A DNA stretch of 64,000 nt from Mycoplasmopsis citelli (GTDB lineage: Bacteria > Bacillota_I > Bacilli_A > Mycoplasmatales > Metamycoplasmataceae), in contig NZ_LR215036.1 in assembly GCF_900660645.1 (NCBI RefSeq), forward strand, positions 558,001-622,000. The letters run 5' to 3'. Under the pieces are notes generated by a model. The model searched no databases and was not told the origin of the DNA. It saw only the letters and a list, made by a program, of their open reading frames with translations. The position numbers and the translations under genes were made by a program. Positions 44,259 through 59,200 of this stretch are shown one piece after another; position 1 is the first letter of the stretch, and every line of letters begins with the position of its first letter.

Positions 44259-44563
44259 TTTTACCTCTTATTTATAAAAATTATATAACAATTTAAGCTT
44301 TAATTGTGTTTAAATGTTTCTTTAAACGAAGTTGGGTTTTTATTTTTTGAATTTTAAATATTTTACTGTAGATGCCACTGTATGGACTTTTTTGATAATT
44401 GGAATAAATGCTTAAAAAACGATTTTTCACAACACCTACCCATTATAGTAATAAGATTTTTAGACAAAATATCAAAAATTTTTATTTTTTAAATCAAAAA
44501 AATGAACAAGAATTATCTTGTTCATTTGTGTTTTTGATATTTATTAATTTAAATGATAAACTT
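44259..44563. other. Intergenic region between B2 and the third AbiE unit
   Basis: 305 bases without a supported gene. It holds a weak remnant of the 135-base repeat (GCCACTGTATGGACTTTTTT near 44372-44391) and the B2 terminator. Confidence 0.55.
44500..44527 (-). terminator. Terminator of giant gene B2
   Basis: AAATGAACAAG / CTTGTTCATTT stem with an AATTAT loop, A/T runs on both sides, 37 bases beyond the B2 stop. Confidence 0.8.
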
Positions 44564-47500
44564 CTAGCGATTTCTAATTTTAAATCAGAATTTGTTTATT
44601 GATGCTGAGTAAAGAGGAACCCTCGCTGATTTTTTAACAATAAAATCAGTCCCAGGATTTTTTGTATACAAAGTGCTTTTTGTATCATTAACAGCATTTT
44701 CAGGGTTTAAAAATGTATCTGTTGGTGGAGGGGTTGGGGAGTTTTGAGGAAGAGCAACTATACTACGAACTATTACTGGTTGTCCACCGCTAACTGGAGG
44801 AAATGAAACAGAACCAAGAGCTTCATCTGAAGTAGTTGGTAATTTCGAAGTGGTTGGGTTTGTATTTTCTGAAAAAATTGTCCCTGTATTAGCCGAAACA
44901 ATTGAATATACTCTAGCTAGTTGCTCAGGACTAGGAATAAAATTAGTAACTCCTCCATTATAGCTATCACCAATTGTTTTAAGGAAATTCCGATCTTCTA
45001 AATTAAATAAGTTATTATTTTTTATCTGATCATAAAAATCTATAATTTTAGCCCCAATTATTCTTCGATTAGGTAAATATAAAGAGTTTTCTAATCATGA
45101 ATTATAAATATAAACTTTTCTGGTAACTGGATTATAGTCAATATTGAATTTGTATAAATTCATATTAACTCCTGAAGGAAGGTTGTTTTTATCAATTTCC
45201 CATCAATTAGCATTTCCACGATAAATATCAGAGCTTGGATCATGAATTTTATTATCATTTACTTGAGGAGAATAAGTTGTCCCTGCAGTTGTCCCATTAG
45301 GAACATATCCAGTTAAAAATCCACCTTGAATTTGTAAAAAGGCAAATCCTTTTTCTTGATCAAGAGGAAAAATACGTAAGTATTCATCATCTTTAGTGGT
45401 TGAAAGTTGTGTATTAAAGGTAACTGCAATACTTTCTTGATTTTGAATGTCAAAAGCATAATTAGTATGTGAATTTCGATTATCTTTATTTAAAAATGCA
45501 CTAATCCGATTTGATATACCACCACCAATTGAAGAAACATTACTAAATTCTGAATTAGTTGGTGAACTAATAAAATTATTGTAATTATTATTTTCTTTAA
45601 TAATTCCTGAACCATCAATTATTGAATTTGAATCATTAAATCCAAAGATTGCTTTTTTCATTAAATTATAAGTTTTTAAAATGACTTGATTTTTAAGATT
45701 AGTATCGTTAGCATTTGTTGACTGAGCTATATTTCATCCAGCTTCATCAACATCTAAAACAGCAAATCTTTGTGAATATCCGATTCCATCACTGCTACTA
45801 GTAGCTGATTTACTTGGATCAAAAAAGATACTGCTATTTCCATCTGGAATTTGGGCTATATCAACAGTTTTAAAAGTCATTACTACTTCTTTAGACACTT
45901 CTATTTTACCTACATTAGCTGCATTAGAATCATAAACATAGACTAATTTAGCTTTTAATGAACGACGATCAACATCTTGTTGTCGTGGATCATCAACATT
46001 CATAAATCAATTATTTGGATCGTATTTTTCAATGTACACTTTAAAAGTTACAGGAGAAAAAATTGATTTAACATCACTATCAACTTGAATGTCTTTTTTA
46101 GTGAAAGCAAACTGCTTAAACATATCCAAAAAGTTATCGTTATTATCAATTCGAACTCGGTTAGTTTGTCTTGGATTATTTACAACACTTAACCTTTGAA
46201 TTTCACTAAAGTTTTGCTCGAAAGTTCTTCTAGTATATTCATCTTTAGCAATAATTACTTTAAATTTTTGATCAAATTGACTTTTATTTCTAAGATCATC
46301 ATTAGCAGTAGCTTCTAAAGGATTAGTTCTATTTGGATTAACATTTAAAGAACTAAATAATTTCTCTTTTCGACCTTGATCATTAATTCAATCTTTATTA
46401 GTATATAAAGCACTTAAAGCATCAAAAATAACATTACCATTATTACTATTTTCGGTTAAATTATTAAAAGTATTGTTATCTAAAGTTAGTTCATTAATAT
46501 TAACTATTTTTTGGTTTAGAGTTGCTTTAAAAGTTTGATATTCATTTTTAATTTCATCAGTTTCAGACTGATTTTTGTCATATGAATGTGATGCTATATA
46601 TAAATCAGCAAAAATATCTTTAAGGGGGTTATTTTCTACTGCTGCTCGAGCTAATTTTCTTGCTTGGTTTTGGAAAGCGACAAATTTTTTATTTAATGAA
46701 TCTACTTTAACTGCAAATAATGAAAGTGAAGTAGCATCGTTTTTATCAATAATTGTTCCATAAAAATCATTAACGTTCTTAAATTCGCTTTTTAAAAGAT
46801 TGTATTGAGTTTCTAAAGTCGATAAATCATTATATAGGTAATGATTTTGATTTTTACCAGCAATATGATTTTGAAGCGGATCTAAAATTTCAAATAATTT
46901 TACATAAAATCCTGGCAATCCTGCCCCTGCTTGAGTTGATTTAGGATTAAATTTATGTTTAAAAGAGTCTTTAACATGAGTTGCAAAAGTAGAAATAATA
47001 TTATCAGCATTGGAAGTTATAACTGCAATCATTGTATTAATTTTATTTACATAATTTGCAGAACTATTAAGGTCTTGAGCCAATGCGGTAGTAATTAAAT
47101 TATTTAAATTTACCAGTGGAGCATACTCTGCACCACTAACACCAGCTCCATTACGAACATCAACATGAGTTGCGTCAAAATCATTAAAATAATCAATCAT
47201 TGAGTTTTGAATTGTTTGCACTTCATGCTTTGCTTTGGTATATAAATCAAAAATTTGATCATTTAACACTGATTTAGCGTTTTTAATTAAAATATTAGCT
47301 TCTGAATAGGAGATATTATCTATATCATTACTTGCATTTTGTAAATTAGTAATTGCAGCTTCTAAAAAATTTCGAACATATGGATCAGCAAGCATATTTT
47401 TGTTAAAAGTACTTGCATTTTGATCAACATAATCCTTAACTTGATTATCTAAAATAAGTTGACGATCTATCTGATTCTTTTTAGCAGTAACTAAGTTAGT

Positions 47501-50500
47501 AATTTGATCATTAAGAGCATTAAATAAATTAACCTTATCTTCTTCACTATTGTTATTGTCACTAAGTGCTGTAGTGGGATTATTTTGTTGATTATTAATT
47601 GTTGCTTTTAAAACGTTAAATTTACTTTGAACATCAGCATCATCTAAATCTTGATCTTCAAGACTCAAAAAAGCATTTGCATCATTTAAAACTTTTTTGA
47701 GATTAATTGAGTTTTCTAAAACGTATTTAATAAGATTATTTTTAGCACTAGCAGGTTCATTTTGACCTACATCAGATACATCTCTAAAGTATTTATTAAA
47801 TAAATCTCTAGGAACTGAATTTACATCATTATATTCGTTGTTAAAAGCATCAAGCTTAGCTTGAATTGGAGTTTTTTGATTTTGATCAAGTGTTTTATCA
47901 TTGTCAAGTAAATTTTTAACAATTTGATATTTTGATCATAAAGTAAGTCTAAAGAATTGGTCTTCAAGTTCCATTGTAACACTTGCAATTGAATCATTTC
48001 CTGTAGCAGACATTTTATTTGAATCATCATAGTAACTTTTAACTTTATTAAGTAATTCTTGAGCTTTGGTTTTTTCAGCAATAACTTTATTATCAGTAGA
48101 AATAATTTGGTTATTTAAATTAGCTAATTCAAAAGCTTTTTGAGCTAATGTTTTAAGAACATCAAAATTATTTCCAACAATCTCTACTTTTGCACGAGTT
48201 TGATTTAAATCTCCGCTTTCATCCGGGCTAGTGGTAAAGCTAATTTGAGAATTATTTTCTTGCTCTAATTGAGTTAAAAATGCTAATAAAGAGTCTTTGA
48301 AATCATTATGAACTACAGCAGTAAAATCTTTTGCTTTAAGAGCTTGAATTTTTGCATCAGTAGTTTCACGATAGGCATTTTTAGTTTGGATTTTTTGATG
48401 TTCAGTAGTTATTTCTTGAACAATTTTTTCACTTAATTGGGTATATTGCTCAAGAGTTAAAGTATTTGTTGAAGAAAGGTCAAATAAATCATTAACATTG
48501 TAAGTATTTCCGGCTTGTTTTCCTAAAACTGAAGTTGGATTAGCAACATTTGTTGGAATGGCATCTCATACAAGTTGTAATAATGAATTAGCATCGGTTA
48601 TTTTAGATGCACTTGACTGATTTAATCAGTTATTAACTGTTGTTAAAACAGTATTAGCAGCATCGATAATATTTTTAAATTGAGTTGCTTTATCTTTTAA
48701 AAGAGTGATTTTTTCTACCGCAACTTGTGAATAATCTTCATTTTGAGCTGTAGTTTCAAAGGATCTTAAATAATTATTTAAATCATTTAACTTATCAATA
48801 CCGCTTTGATTTCCAATGCTACGCAAGTTAAATGCATTGTCATTAACAATTTCACGAATTTCTTCAAGTTTACCTGCAAGTAAATCTGCTTGAAGAATTT
48901 TTTTATGACTAAAGCTAATTTTGTCTTTTAATGTATTGTAAAAGTTATTATTATCTTGATCATTTTCGATAAAGAAACTATTTCTTGCTTCAACAATAAA
49001 TCCAGCTAAAGAAACAGAATAATACTTTACAAGAGCTAAGTTATCGTTAGTTAAATTATGAATTGCTTCATTTGCTTCACCAGCTGCTTGCGAAAGATCT
49101 GCAATTGCTGAAACTTCTTGTTTAATTTTATTAACTCGGTTAATAATAGGAATTAATTGATCTTTAATGATTGCGTCCCGAGTTTGTCGCTTAATTTCAT
49201 CAACTCAAGACTCTAATTTTTCTGGAGCTCCAGTATCAAAATTAACTCCACCTCCATCGTTAAAAGTTTTAACAATTCCAAATGGACCTTTGGTATTATC
49301 GGTATTTTCCAAAGTAAATTCAATAAGTAAGCGAATTTTATCAATGTCAAATTCTCTAAATAAAACATCTCTAAGTTGAGAGTATTTCTCTTTTAAATCA
49401 TTGTAATTAGTATATGAAGCTGGAAGAGTTGAATTAATTGCTTGAGAAACTATATCCGAAGTAAGTTGATGAATATGGATAAGATCGGTAATATCAGCAT
49501 TAATTAAGCTTTCGATATAATCAATAGCGTTTTTTTGAAAATTAAATAATTCAAAGAAATCTTTAATTTTTTCATTAATAGTTTTTAAATCATCTAAAGA
49601 TAAATTATCTTTAGCTATTTCTAGTTTCATTAATGAATCAAAAGTTGCCCGCTCAGCTAAAACTTCGCTTTTTGTACCTTTGTAAAATGTAGTAGTATCA
49701 ACAAAAGTTTCAGACCCAGCAAAGGTTTCAATGTCTTTAAGTTTATTTAAAGCAAGATCTTTTTGATAAGCAATTTGTAAAGCTAATGATTGGTTGTTAA
49801 TATCTTCAGTATTAACATTTTCTCTTTGATCTTCAGCTTTTGCTTGATTGTAATTTTTTTTAGCAACTAAGTAATAATTATTAAATGTATAAGAAGGGTT
49901 GCTTTGACGCATTTTTAGTGCTTCATTATCTAAACGTTTAACTTGATCATCAACCCCTTTAATTGCCTCGTTAAAAGCTTCCATTAAGGTTTCTTTTTGA
50001 CGTTTAAAAGAAGCAATTTTAGCACTTAATTGCACTTTTTTAGCATTAATTTGTTCAACGGTTAAATTATTATTAAAATTAATTTCATTATTTTCAGAAG
50101 TAGCTAAAGTAATATCGTGTTTTAATTGAGTATAGATTTTTCAATTAGCATCATCAGTTAAAATAGTTGGTAATAAATTATAAACATCCAAAAACTCTTT
50201 TTTGGTATTAATTGTGGTTTGAGCTTTAAGTAAGGTTTGAGTTTTTCGTTCAATTACTTCATCACTATCGCTAGATAATAATTCGTTTCTAAATAATAAA
50301 CTATCAATAAATTGTGCAAGTGATAAAGTTGTACCAACATTATATTGATTATAAGAATCAAGCAATTGCGAAGAAACATTAGCAAGAGCAAGTAGTTTTT
50401 CCATTTTAGTTGAAGCTTCAAGTGCCTTTTCATACTCAAGCTCACTTTTTTTCACAAGTGCATAATTATTAATTCGTTCTAAAGAGGTTTTATAACGAGA

Positions 50501-53257
50501 ATTTGCTTCGGTAGTTTGGGTTTTTACCGTAGCTTGAATAAGTTCATTAATTGTTTCGATTTTATCTTGTTCATAAGCAAGTAAAATCTCATTTCCTCGT
50601 AAGAAAAGTTGTAATTTTTCATTTTCAAAAGCTTCTAAATTTGGAATATTATTGGGGTCGTTTAACCTTGCAACTAAATCATCAGAAATAACAATTTGCT
50701 CTTTTCCATTTTTAATTGCTTGAATGGTTCGAGTTTTGCTATATTGATCTGAAGATTTTTGCTCAATAATTTCTAATAATCTTTTTTTATTAAGTTCTAA
50801 TTCAAAAAGCACTGGAGCTATTTCAATTAGTTTTTTGGCAAGATCAATTGCTTGATTACTTTTTTGTTGATTTGAAACATCTTCTGTTTCTTTTATAAGA
50901 TCCCTTAGCCGATCATTTAATGCACTTGAACCTGCACTAGTATTATCTGGATTAGATTTATCATTAATAATCTTTTTCAAATCATTAATTTTTTTCTCAA
51001 GTAATTCCTTAGTATCAACTTCGTTTAAATCTTTAAGAGCTTTATTGAGTTGATTAATTAAATCTTGAACTTGCTCATTGGTAGCATTTGGATTGGTAAA
51101 AAGGCCATCAAGTTGAGATCGAATTTTTTCAATTGCTTCAACATAAGGTTTTAGCTCATTAGCATTTTCGCTCTCTAATTTTCGCTTAATTGTATCTAAA
51201 ATTTCTTTATCCAGATTAGAAATTTCTCTAAATTTATCAGCTGTATCAATAATGTTTTGTAACTTTTGCTTAATTTCTTCAAGTTCTTTTTCAATTTCTG
51301 GAGTACCATTACCCTCATTAACTAGTTTTCTCAATTCATCAAGACGTTTTTTAAGATCATTATATAAGTCAATCCGTTGTTGCTCATTTTTTGTAGGAAT
51401 ATATTTCGGATCACGACCTGAAAACACTACAGTTAAATAATCATCAGCAAATTCTGAGATGATTTCAGTTTGACTTTGTTTATTTGCATTAATTAAGTTT
51501 TGAATTTTAAAGTTATATGCTTTAATGTTTTCGATTAAAATTACTGTAGGAACTGGATTAAAATCTTCAGTCATTGGAAGAGCAATTGCTTCAAGGTCTT
51601 TTGCTTGGTCAATAACATCTTTGTTAATTGGATTATCAACATGTCTTAAAAGGTTTAATTGCTCATTTGCTTTTAAAATTAGTTGTTTTAAGTAACCTTT
51701 TAAAATCAAGCGAAATTCTTCATTAAGCTTATTTTTAACTTCTGTTAAAAATGTTGATGAGACATCATTTGAATAGGTTTTAACTACTTGATTGTGTAAT
51801 TCTTTGAGTTTGTTTAAAATATCTTCATTTGCAAATGAAAGGTTTTTAACAAAAGTGCTTTGAGATTCAATAAGTTTTAATTCATTATTTAAATATTTAA
51901 GTAAATCCAATTCTTTAATTTGAGTATTATAAAAGCTAAAAAATTCACTAGCAAGTTGTTTATTTGGAAGCTTTTTATTAAAAATTGTATCAATTTGAGA
52001 ATTAATAATAATTGCTTTGCTTTGTAAAATTAAATTATCTTTAACTGATAAAGAAACTTTATTTTTTAAATCATTGAGTAATTCGTTAACAAATTTTAGT
52101 GAGTAAAATTCGCTAAAAAGTTCTGATTTTTGTGTAATTAAGTTATTTTTATCATTAATTAAAAGAGTTTTTTCAATTAAATTGGTAACTAGCTTTTTAT
52201 TAAAATCTAGTGAATCATCAAATTTATCAACATAATCATTTAATTCACCAATAACTTGCTTAATTTCTGAAACACTTTTGCTTGAATCAGAAATTTGTTC
52301 ATAAAAAGTTACTAAATTATTTCTAATTAAGTTAATATCAGCTGCAGTTTGAGCAATATTTAAATTAATTTTTGTTGAAGCAAGAAAATTTTTCACATTT
52401 GCTTTTTGCTTATTATTATATGCAACATTTTCAGTATATGGTTCAATTAATTTTAAATATTCATTGATTTCATTAATCTCAACTTGATTTTTTTCTAATA
52501 TTTCTTGCAGTGATGCAACTTTATTTGTTGTATCTTGAGAAGCGATTTGGACTTCATTTAAATGAATATTGTTATCAATAATACGAGAATAAAGCGGAAC
52601 AAGTGATGAAGATACTTCTTTTTTAAGTCCATCAAAGACAATTGCGTCAATTTTCTTTGAAGTTCCTTCAAGTAAATTGATAAATGGACTTAAAATTTCA
52701 TTTTGTGCAACTACTAATTTAGAAATTTCTTGAGCAATATTTTTTAAATAATTTTGTTTTTGTTCATTAGTAGAGTTATAAAGGACTTCGAAAAATTTAA
52801 ATGAATAATCTTCTTTAAGTTGAGTTAGTTGATTTTGTAAATCCGATTCACGAATTCGAGCTTCTTGATTATCTAAAATTTTCTTTCAAAAAATTGTAGG
52901 TTCTTGCTCTTTGAAATCAACTTTATCAAGATTATTAATATAAAAATCAAAAACTTTTGCTTGAACTCCATCAAGCAGAGTGAGTTTTTCTTGAAGTTTT
53001 TTATCAGGACTATTTCATTGATTTTTAGCTTCAGAATAAAGTGAAAGAATATCATTTTTTTCTTGATTGCTAATGCTAAAGTAAGGAGAATAAAGTTTAA
53101 AAAGATTTTCTCCTTCAAGTAAGTTTTGATATACGTTATTGTTTTTGACTGCTTCATTTGAGTGAATGCTAAAAAGAGTTGCACCTAAAGCTACTGCAAG
53201 GGGAGCAGTTACTGAAGAAGCAATAACGAAGCTTTTCTTTGTTTGTTTTTTAGGCAT
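44564..53257 (-). CDS. Giant surface protein B2
   Basis: One frame of 2,898 codons (2,897 residues) with TGA as tryptophan; paralogue of B1. N-terminus MPKKQTKKSFVIASSVTAPL, AVALGATLFS; one hydrophobic anchor; then a helical repeat region with blocks near-identical to B1 (KNEQQRIDLYNDLKKRLDEL; NATNEQVQDLINQLNKALKD) separated by more diverged stretches. The beta-like C-terminus (KVYIEKYDPNN; DEYLRIFPLDQEKGFAFLQI) ends SINKFWFKIRNR as in B1. It differs from B1 mainly in short insertions around residues 2,400-2,600. It begins 9 bases after the A2 stop with AAGGAG between. Stop is TAG. No cysteine seen. Surface location and adhesion are inferred, not shown. Confidence 0.88.
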
Positions 53258-53266
53258 AAATGCTCC

Positions 53267-56200
53267 TTAATGTAGTTTAAATTGAATTTCAAAACGTCCT
53301 GTTACTGTATTAATTGCTTGATAAAAATCAGGATATCCAATTCCACCTTTTCCTGAATTGGTATTATCTAATTCAATTAAGTTATCTGTTCCTCATAATC
53401 CTGATTTTGTTAAATCAGTAAAAGTTAAACCGACTAAATCACGGTACTTAATTTTATTCATTACATGTGAATAAAATTCCTGAGTTTGAATAACGGTATT
53501 TGAACCGGGCACTCCTCATTGAACTTTTCCTACAGCACTAGGTTTAAAGAAATATGCATATCTTAATTTATCATTTGTCCCTAGTGAAACGGGTTCACTT
53601 AAATCTAATTTATCATAACTAAAGCGGTTTAAAATTTGTCATGAAAGCACTAATAAGGCGTCTTCTCCAGCTACGTTTCTTACCGGAATTCCAATAACAA
53701 GTGGAAGAAATGCTAAGTTTTTAAATTGATCAATACTTGTTGGCTGACCTTGACCTTGATCTGGTGTTAAGTATTGATATTTATCCCTTCAATTATGGGT
53801 CATATTATCACTATCAGCAAGAATTCCTCTTTGATACTCTAAATTATTTTTTTGATATAAAAGATCCTCATCTGAAGCCACATATGGTGTTAAAGTTTTT
53901 CAATAAATGGTATCTCCAACTTGAGTATATCCTTTATATTGACCTCCTAATTTAACTTTAACCCTAAAATCTGGTCCGCTAGCAAAGCTAGATACTCTAT
54001 CGGTTCCAAAAAGTGGTTCATCAACTTTTTCTACAAAGAAATCGTTATTACTTTGATCTTTACGAGCTTTTAAAGATGAATATTTTACAAAGGCACTTGA
54101 TAGGTGATATGGTGCTTGTAAATTGTTTCATCCTGCATCTGAAACCCTGAAAAGTGGAGCATTTAAACTATTTTCATTTTGAATATTTCCAGCTTGAATA
54201 ATAAAGCGATCTAAGGTTTTAAAATTAATTCCGACATTTTCAAATTTAACCCCAAAATCTTCAATGCTAGCAAAAGCACTATTTGTATCATTTAATTGAG
54301 AAGGTTTTTTAAATTTAAAATATAAATTAATATACCCTCTACGAATTGTGCTATCATTTGTTGGTTTTTGAGTTATATATTGAGTTACTTGATTATTTTG
54401 AGCTTTTTCTTTGTAAGCATAAACTTCTACATTATCTTGATTAAAAGTAAAACTATCGTTTTTTAAAACATTAAATTTTTCAAACAATCCACCAATAAAT
54501 GAATTTACATTTGTTCGAAGAAACTGTTGATTAAGTAATTTTGCATCATAATCAGTTTGATTAATTCTAATAGTAGTTTCTAGAACATTTTGGCCTTGAA
54601 TATAATCTTCAAAATTCTTAATAAAAGTTGAATCTTTCGGAAGAATATCAGCATAATTTAAAATTCCACTTGATACTTCTCCTAAATATTCAAAAAATAA
54701 ATCAGTGTTATTAGAATCAGTCATTCAATCATATAAAATAGAAGCTTTAGAAAATCCTTTAGTTATAGCATCATGAATGTCTAAATCACTTGAAGTTGCT
54801 TTATTTAGGTTAGCAACTAAAGTTTCTGCTTGCGTAGCTGGGGTTGCGATTTTGTTATATTCATCCTTAACTACTGCAAATCGGTCATTTACTCCAGTAA
54901 CATTTAATTGACTTGGATCGGCAATATATTTTAATAAATTATCTAAATTAGCTCTTCCATCATAATTATTTTCACCAACAATAAATTTATGCAAGATGCT
55001 CTTTAAATTAATATTATCAGTAGGACTATCTCCAAATACAAAGCTATTAAGATTTTCTTTTGCAATAGCTAATTTAGTTGCTAATTCCTTGTATTTATTA
55101 AAGAAATTATTTCTTGGATTAGTATACATTGTTGGGGTTTCTTGTTCAAATGTTAACCCTTGTTCATTAATTCCAATTTGCAGTTGTGTATGTAAATTTG
55201 GATCAATATCAGTTGTTATTGTTCTTTTAAATGTTGAACTTTTAGTTTGAATTTCACTTAATTTGCCAAATAATTGAAGTGCATATCCAACACTTTGAGT
55301 ACCCTTATCAACAAGCAACTGTTCATTAATATCCTTAAATTGACTAAAAGTTAATCCTAGCAAAGGAACTGAAGTAATTGAAATTAAATTTTGAAAATAA
55401 TCTAAAAATTCTGATCCAACATCATGAAGTTGTTCAACTACTAAATTTGGAACAGTTTGTGCTTCTTTTAATCACGCTCGAATGGCATCATCACCATCAC
55501 TAATATGATCAGAGCTTTCTTTAGCCTTTTTATATGAACTATCAACTGATGTTGGATTTAGTTTTTCCATTAAACCTGTAACCACATTTTCATCTATTCC
55601 AGTAACTTTTAAAATAAATTCTTTTTTAGCATTATCAGTAGTAGCGTTAGTAAATAAATTTGTATATGGTTGAATTTTTTCTTTATATGATTTGTAACGA
55701 TATGCTTCTCATTTATACACTGCAAGAACTTGCTCATAATATTTATCATTTGCTTGCGAATATTTAGTATTTAACTGAACAAGTTTTTCAGGAGTAGCTA
55801 TGTCAATATCTTGAATTGCTTCAAGTGCAATTGCTTCGTAATCATCTATTATAGGACTTTGTTTTTGACCTTGGGTTGCATTATTATATGCACCAGTCAT
55901 AAATTTTTTCAAAGCTAAATTTCTTTTATAAACTTGCTCAATTTTTTCTTTTTCAGCATGGAAAATTAAGTCTAAAATTCCATCATTAGAGTTAAAAATT
56001 TGCGAAGCTGCTTGCACTTTAGCAACTTCATCATGATTCATTGTATTTAAAATACTTGTTGCCTGAGCTATTTTGGATTCTAAAGTTACTGCTTGAGCAT
56101 TTGTGCTTGCATATAAATCTCGAATATTTTGTGGTTCATAATCTTGATTTTGTGCTTTTTGAGCATTATATGAATCTAAATATTCTTGTGCTTTCTGAAT

Positions 56201-59200
56201 TTTACTTTGCAATTCTATGGAATTTAAGAAAGCTACATTAAATGATTGCGGATTTGAACTAAGTACATAGGTTTGCAATAAACGTTTGTATTCTTCTTCG
56301 TTTTCTAAATTAGTATTTCCATTAAGTAAAGTAAAGGGCATATTTATAATAGCTCTAAGTGGAGCTTTAGCTTGGTCACTTAAATACTCACCTTGATTTG
56401 GATCAGTGTTAAAGTTATTAAGCTTTTCTAAAGCTTGAGCTACTTCTGTTGCTAAATTTAAACGCTCAACATAAGTTTTTAACAAGAAAATATTATTATC
56501 AAGTTTTACTTGATCTTTTTCGGTGTAATAATATCCTTCTCCTTTAGTTATTTCTGCTTCTAATTTAGCAAGTGATTGCATAACATTTTGGTTTTGTTGC
56601 ACATTTTGTGGGGCATTGGTAATTAAATCTTTTGCTGCTTTTGCTTTTGCAATTAATTCAGCAATCATTTTATATTTATCAAAGAAAAAGTTTGTTTCAG
56701 ATACTGCTTGAATAGCCTGATTAATTTCAGAATTGCTGGTGGCATTTTGAATACTTGTTGCTTGAATGTGGAAAAAGTCATCGCCTTTATCTTGTAATTG
56801 CTGATACATTGTATCAACAGAACCATTTTGATCGGTAATTTTTTCAATTTGCTCAACTTTAATTCCTTTTGGATCAGAACCTTGAGCCTGTTTATAAATT
56901 AAATCAAGGGCTTGTTTTCTATCTAAATATAACTGATAATTAATCTTAAAGTTATCCGATAATTTTGGATACAATTCATTGTCAATATTAGAAGCATTTT
57001 TGGTTGTATCCGGAATGCTTTCTAAAATATCATCAGCTAATTTATTTGCATCATCTTCAAATCCATAAGTAGTAGATTCTCCGGTTTTATAGGTAAAACT
57101 TGTATAATCACTATCATCTTTAACACTTGTTTGAGTGATGATTTTTTCTTGATGAAGAGTAATTAGTTTTTCCAGTGAAGCTAGTGTTTGGGTAATTGTA
57201 AAAAGTTTACTTTGAGTAATTGGTTCGGTGTTTAAATTATTAAGAAGAAAATCATAGTAAGCTTCCATTTTTTGTCTACCATCTTCTCCGGTTCCTTTAG
57301 TACCGGTTCCATCTGGATAATTAGTTGGAATTTGATCTTTTGCTTGCTCAACTTGTGCATAAACTTCAGAGAATTTTTCTAATAAAACACCTTTTTCTTC
57401 AAGTTCTTGATCCTTAGTAATAATTTCTTGGATACTCAATTCAAAGTAATTATCTTTAAAAGAGTCATAAATACTTTGAATTGAATTAGCAATACTCACT
57501 TTTCCTGCTTCTGGAGCATCTAAATTTGCTCTAACTAAATACTTTGCTTGATAAGCTCTTCTTGCAAGTTTAGATAAAGAATCTTCCTTCTCTAGTAATT
57601 GGTAAAACTTATTATTTGCATCAATAATGGTGTTTTTATTAGTTGCATTATTGGTTTGATTAATTAACTCATCGATTTTATTATTAAATTGTGTTTCAAA
57701 ATTTGGATCATATGAATCACCTCTAACTAAGTCAGCTATGAAACTAGATCTTGCTACTGCAATTGTCGGAACTTGTATTCGTTTAAGATTTCCTAAAGTA
57801 CTAACTTCAACATAAGCAGAACGAATTTCATTTTGTAAAACAATCATTGAAGTAGTGCTGAAATTATATAAAGTTGATACATCAGCATTTTCGTAAACAT
57901 TAGTATTTAAAAGTTTCGTAAATAAAATATTATTAGGATTTTGAGTTTGAAGCAGTTTAAATTCTTTTTGTGTGCTTTCTGGGTAAATAGTATCTAAAGA
58001 GCGAAAAGTATCATTTAATACAGTCGCTAGGTTATCTAAATAAGCGATTTTAGCAATATCACCATTAATTTTGATAACATCTTCTGAAGAAGTGTAGCTT
58101 TGAGCAGTATCATTAATTGCATTAATTCAATTATTAAGAATATCTCTTCATTTATTTGAGTAAGCATTTTTTAACTCAGTTGAATGGTGATTAAAATAAA
58201 ATGTATCATTATTAATTTTATTTTTAAGAGCTTCAACTCTTTTAATTAATAAATCTTTAATAAAAGCTAGTGGTAACTCATCAAATTTAGCTCTTAAAGC
58301 TTTAATTGTTGTGGTTTTTTTACCATTTGCATTAGTTGCGTTGACTAAATTATCAAATTCATCAAAAACTGCATCAAGTTTGGCATGAATACGAAGATTA
58401 ATTTTTTCTGCACGAGAGTCATACTTAGAAAGTTGAGAATTTTTTTCATTGAGAGTATCTTGATATTGTTTTTGAATTTCATTTTTAAGTTTTTCTTGAT
58501 TATTTGCATAGAAAACAATTTCATCTCTAAGTAAAGCTAATTTTGTTTTATTAGCATAAAAATCTTGTAATTGTGCAGTAAATGAACGAATTTGTTTTTC
58601 TCATTTATTAATTGCATCATCAAAAATAGCTTGATTGGCTTCATTACTTCCATAAACAGTTTTTAAATTTGTCAAAGCACTTTCAACTTTCATTCGAGTC
58701 TCTACTTTTGCTAATTCTTCATTTAAAATGGAAGTTTTTGAATCAATAACAAAACTACTATCATCTAAATTAACCAGTGTATTTTGGGGCTGATTTGCTC
58801 CAACTAATGGAGGAATGCCAATAATTGATTCTAGCAATTTTTGATATGAAAGGGGAAATTGAGTTTGATCAATGGTTGCTAATTTTTGACCACTTTTTTC
58901 AAGAGCAATCACTAAATATTTGTATTTAGATAATTTATTAGTAAGCTCATTAATTTGATCGCTTGTTTTATCATTTTGAGCAATTAACTCATCTGTTTTT
59001 ACATTTAAGCTTTCAATTGAATTATTAATTTCTTGGTATGGAGATGTATTTAAAAGAGCATTATTAGTAATTTTATGAGCTTGAAGTTCATCGTTAATTT
59101 TTCTTAAAAATGCCACTGAAATAGCAAGAGAAAGATTATTGGTTTGAGTTTTAATTTTCTCGATTTTATCTTCTATTTCATTACGATTAAAAGGTGCTTT

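Noticed and set aside
25220-53257. LPXTG-type or other wall-sorting signal at the B C-terminus
   Set aside because: No LPXTG, no C-terminal hydrophobic tail; a wall-less cell would not use it. The end is a beta-like FWFKIRNR.
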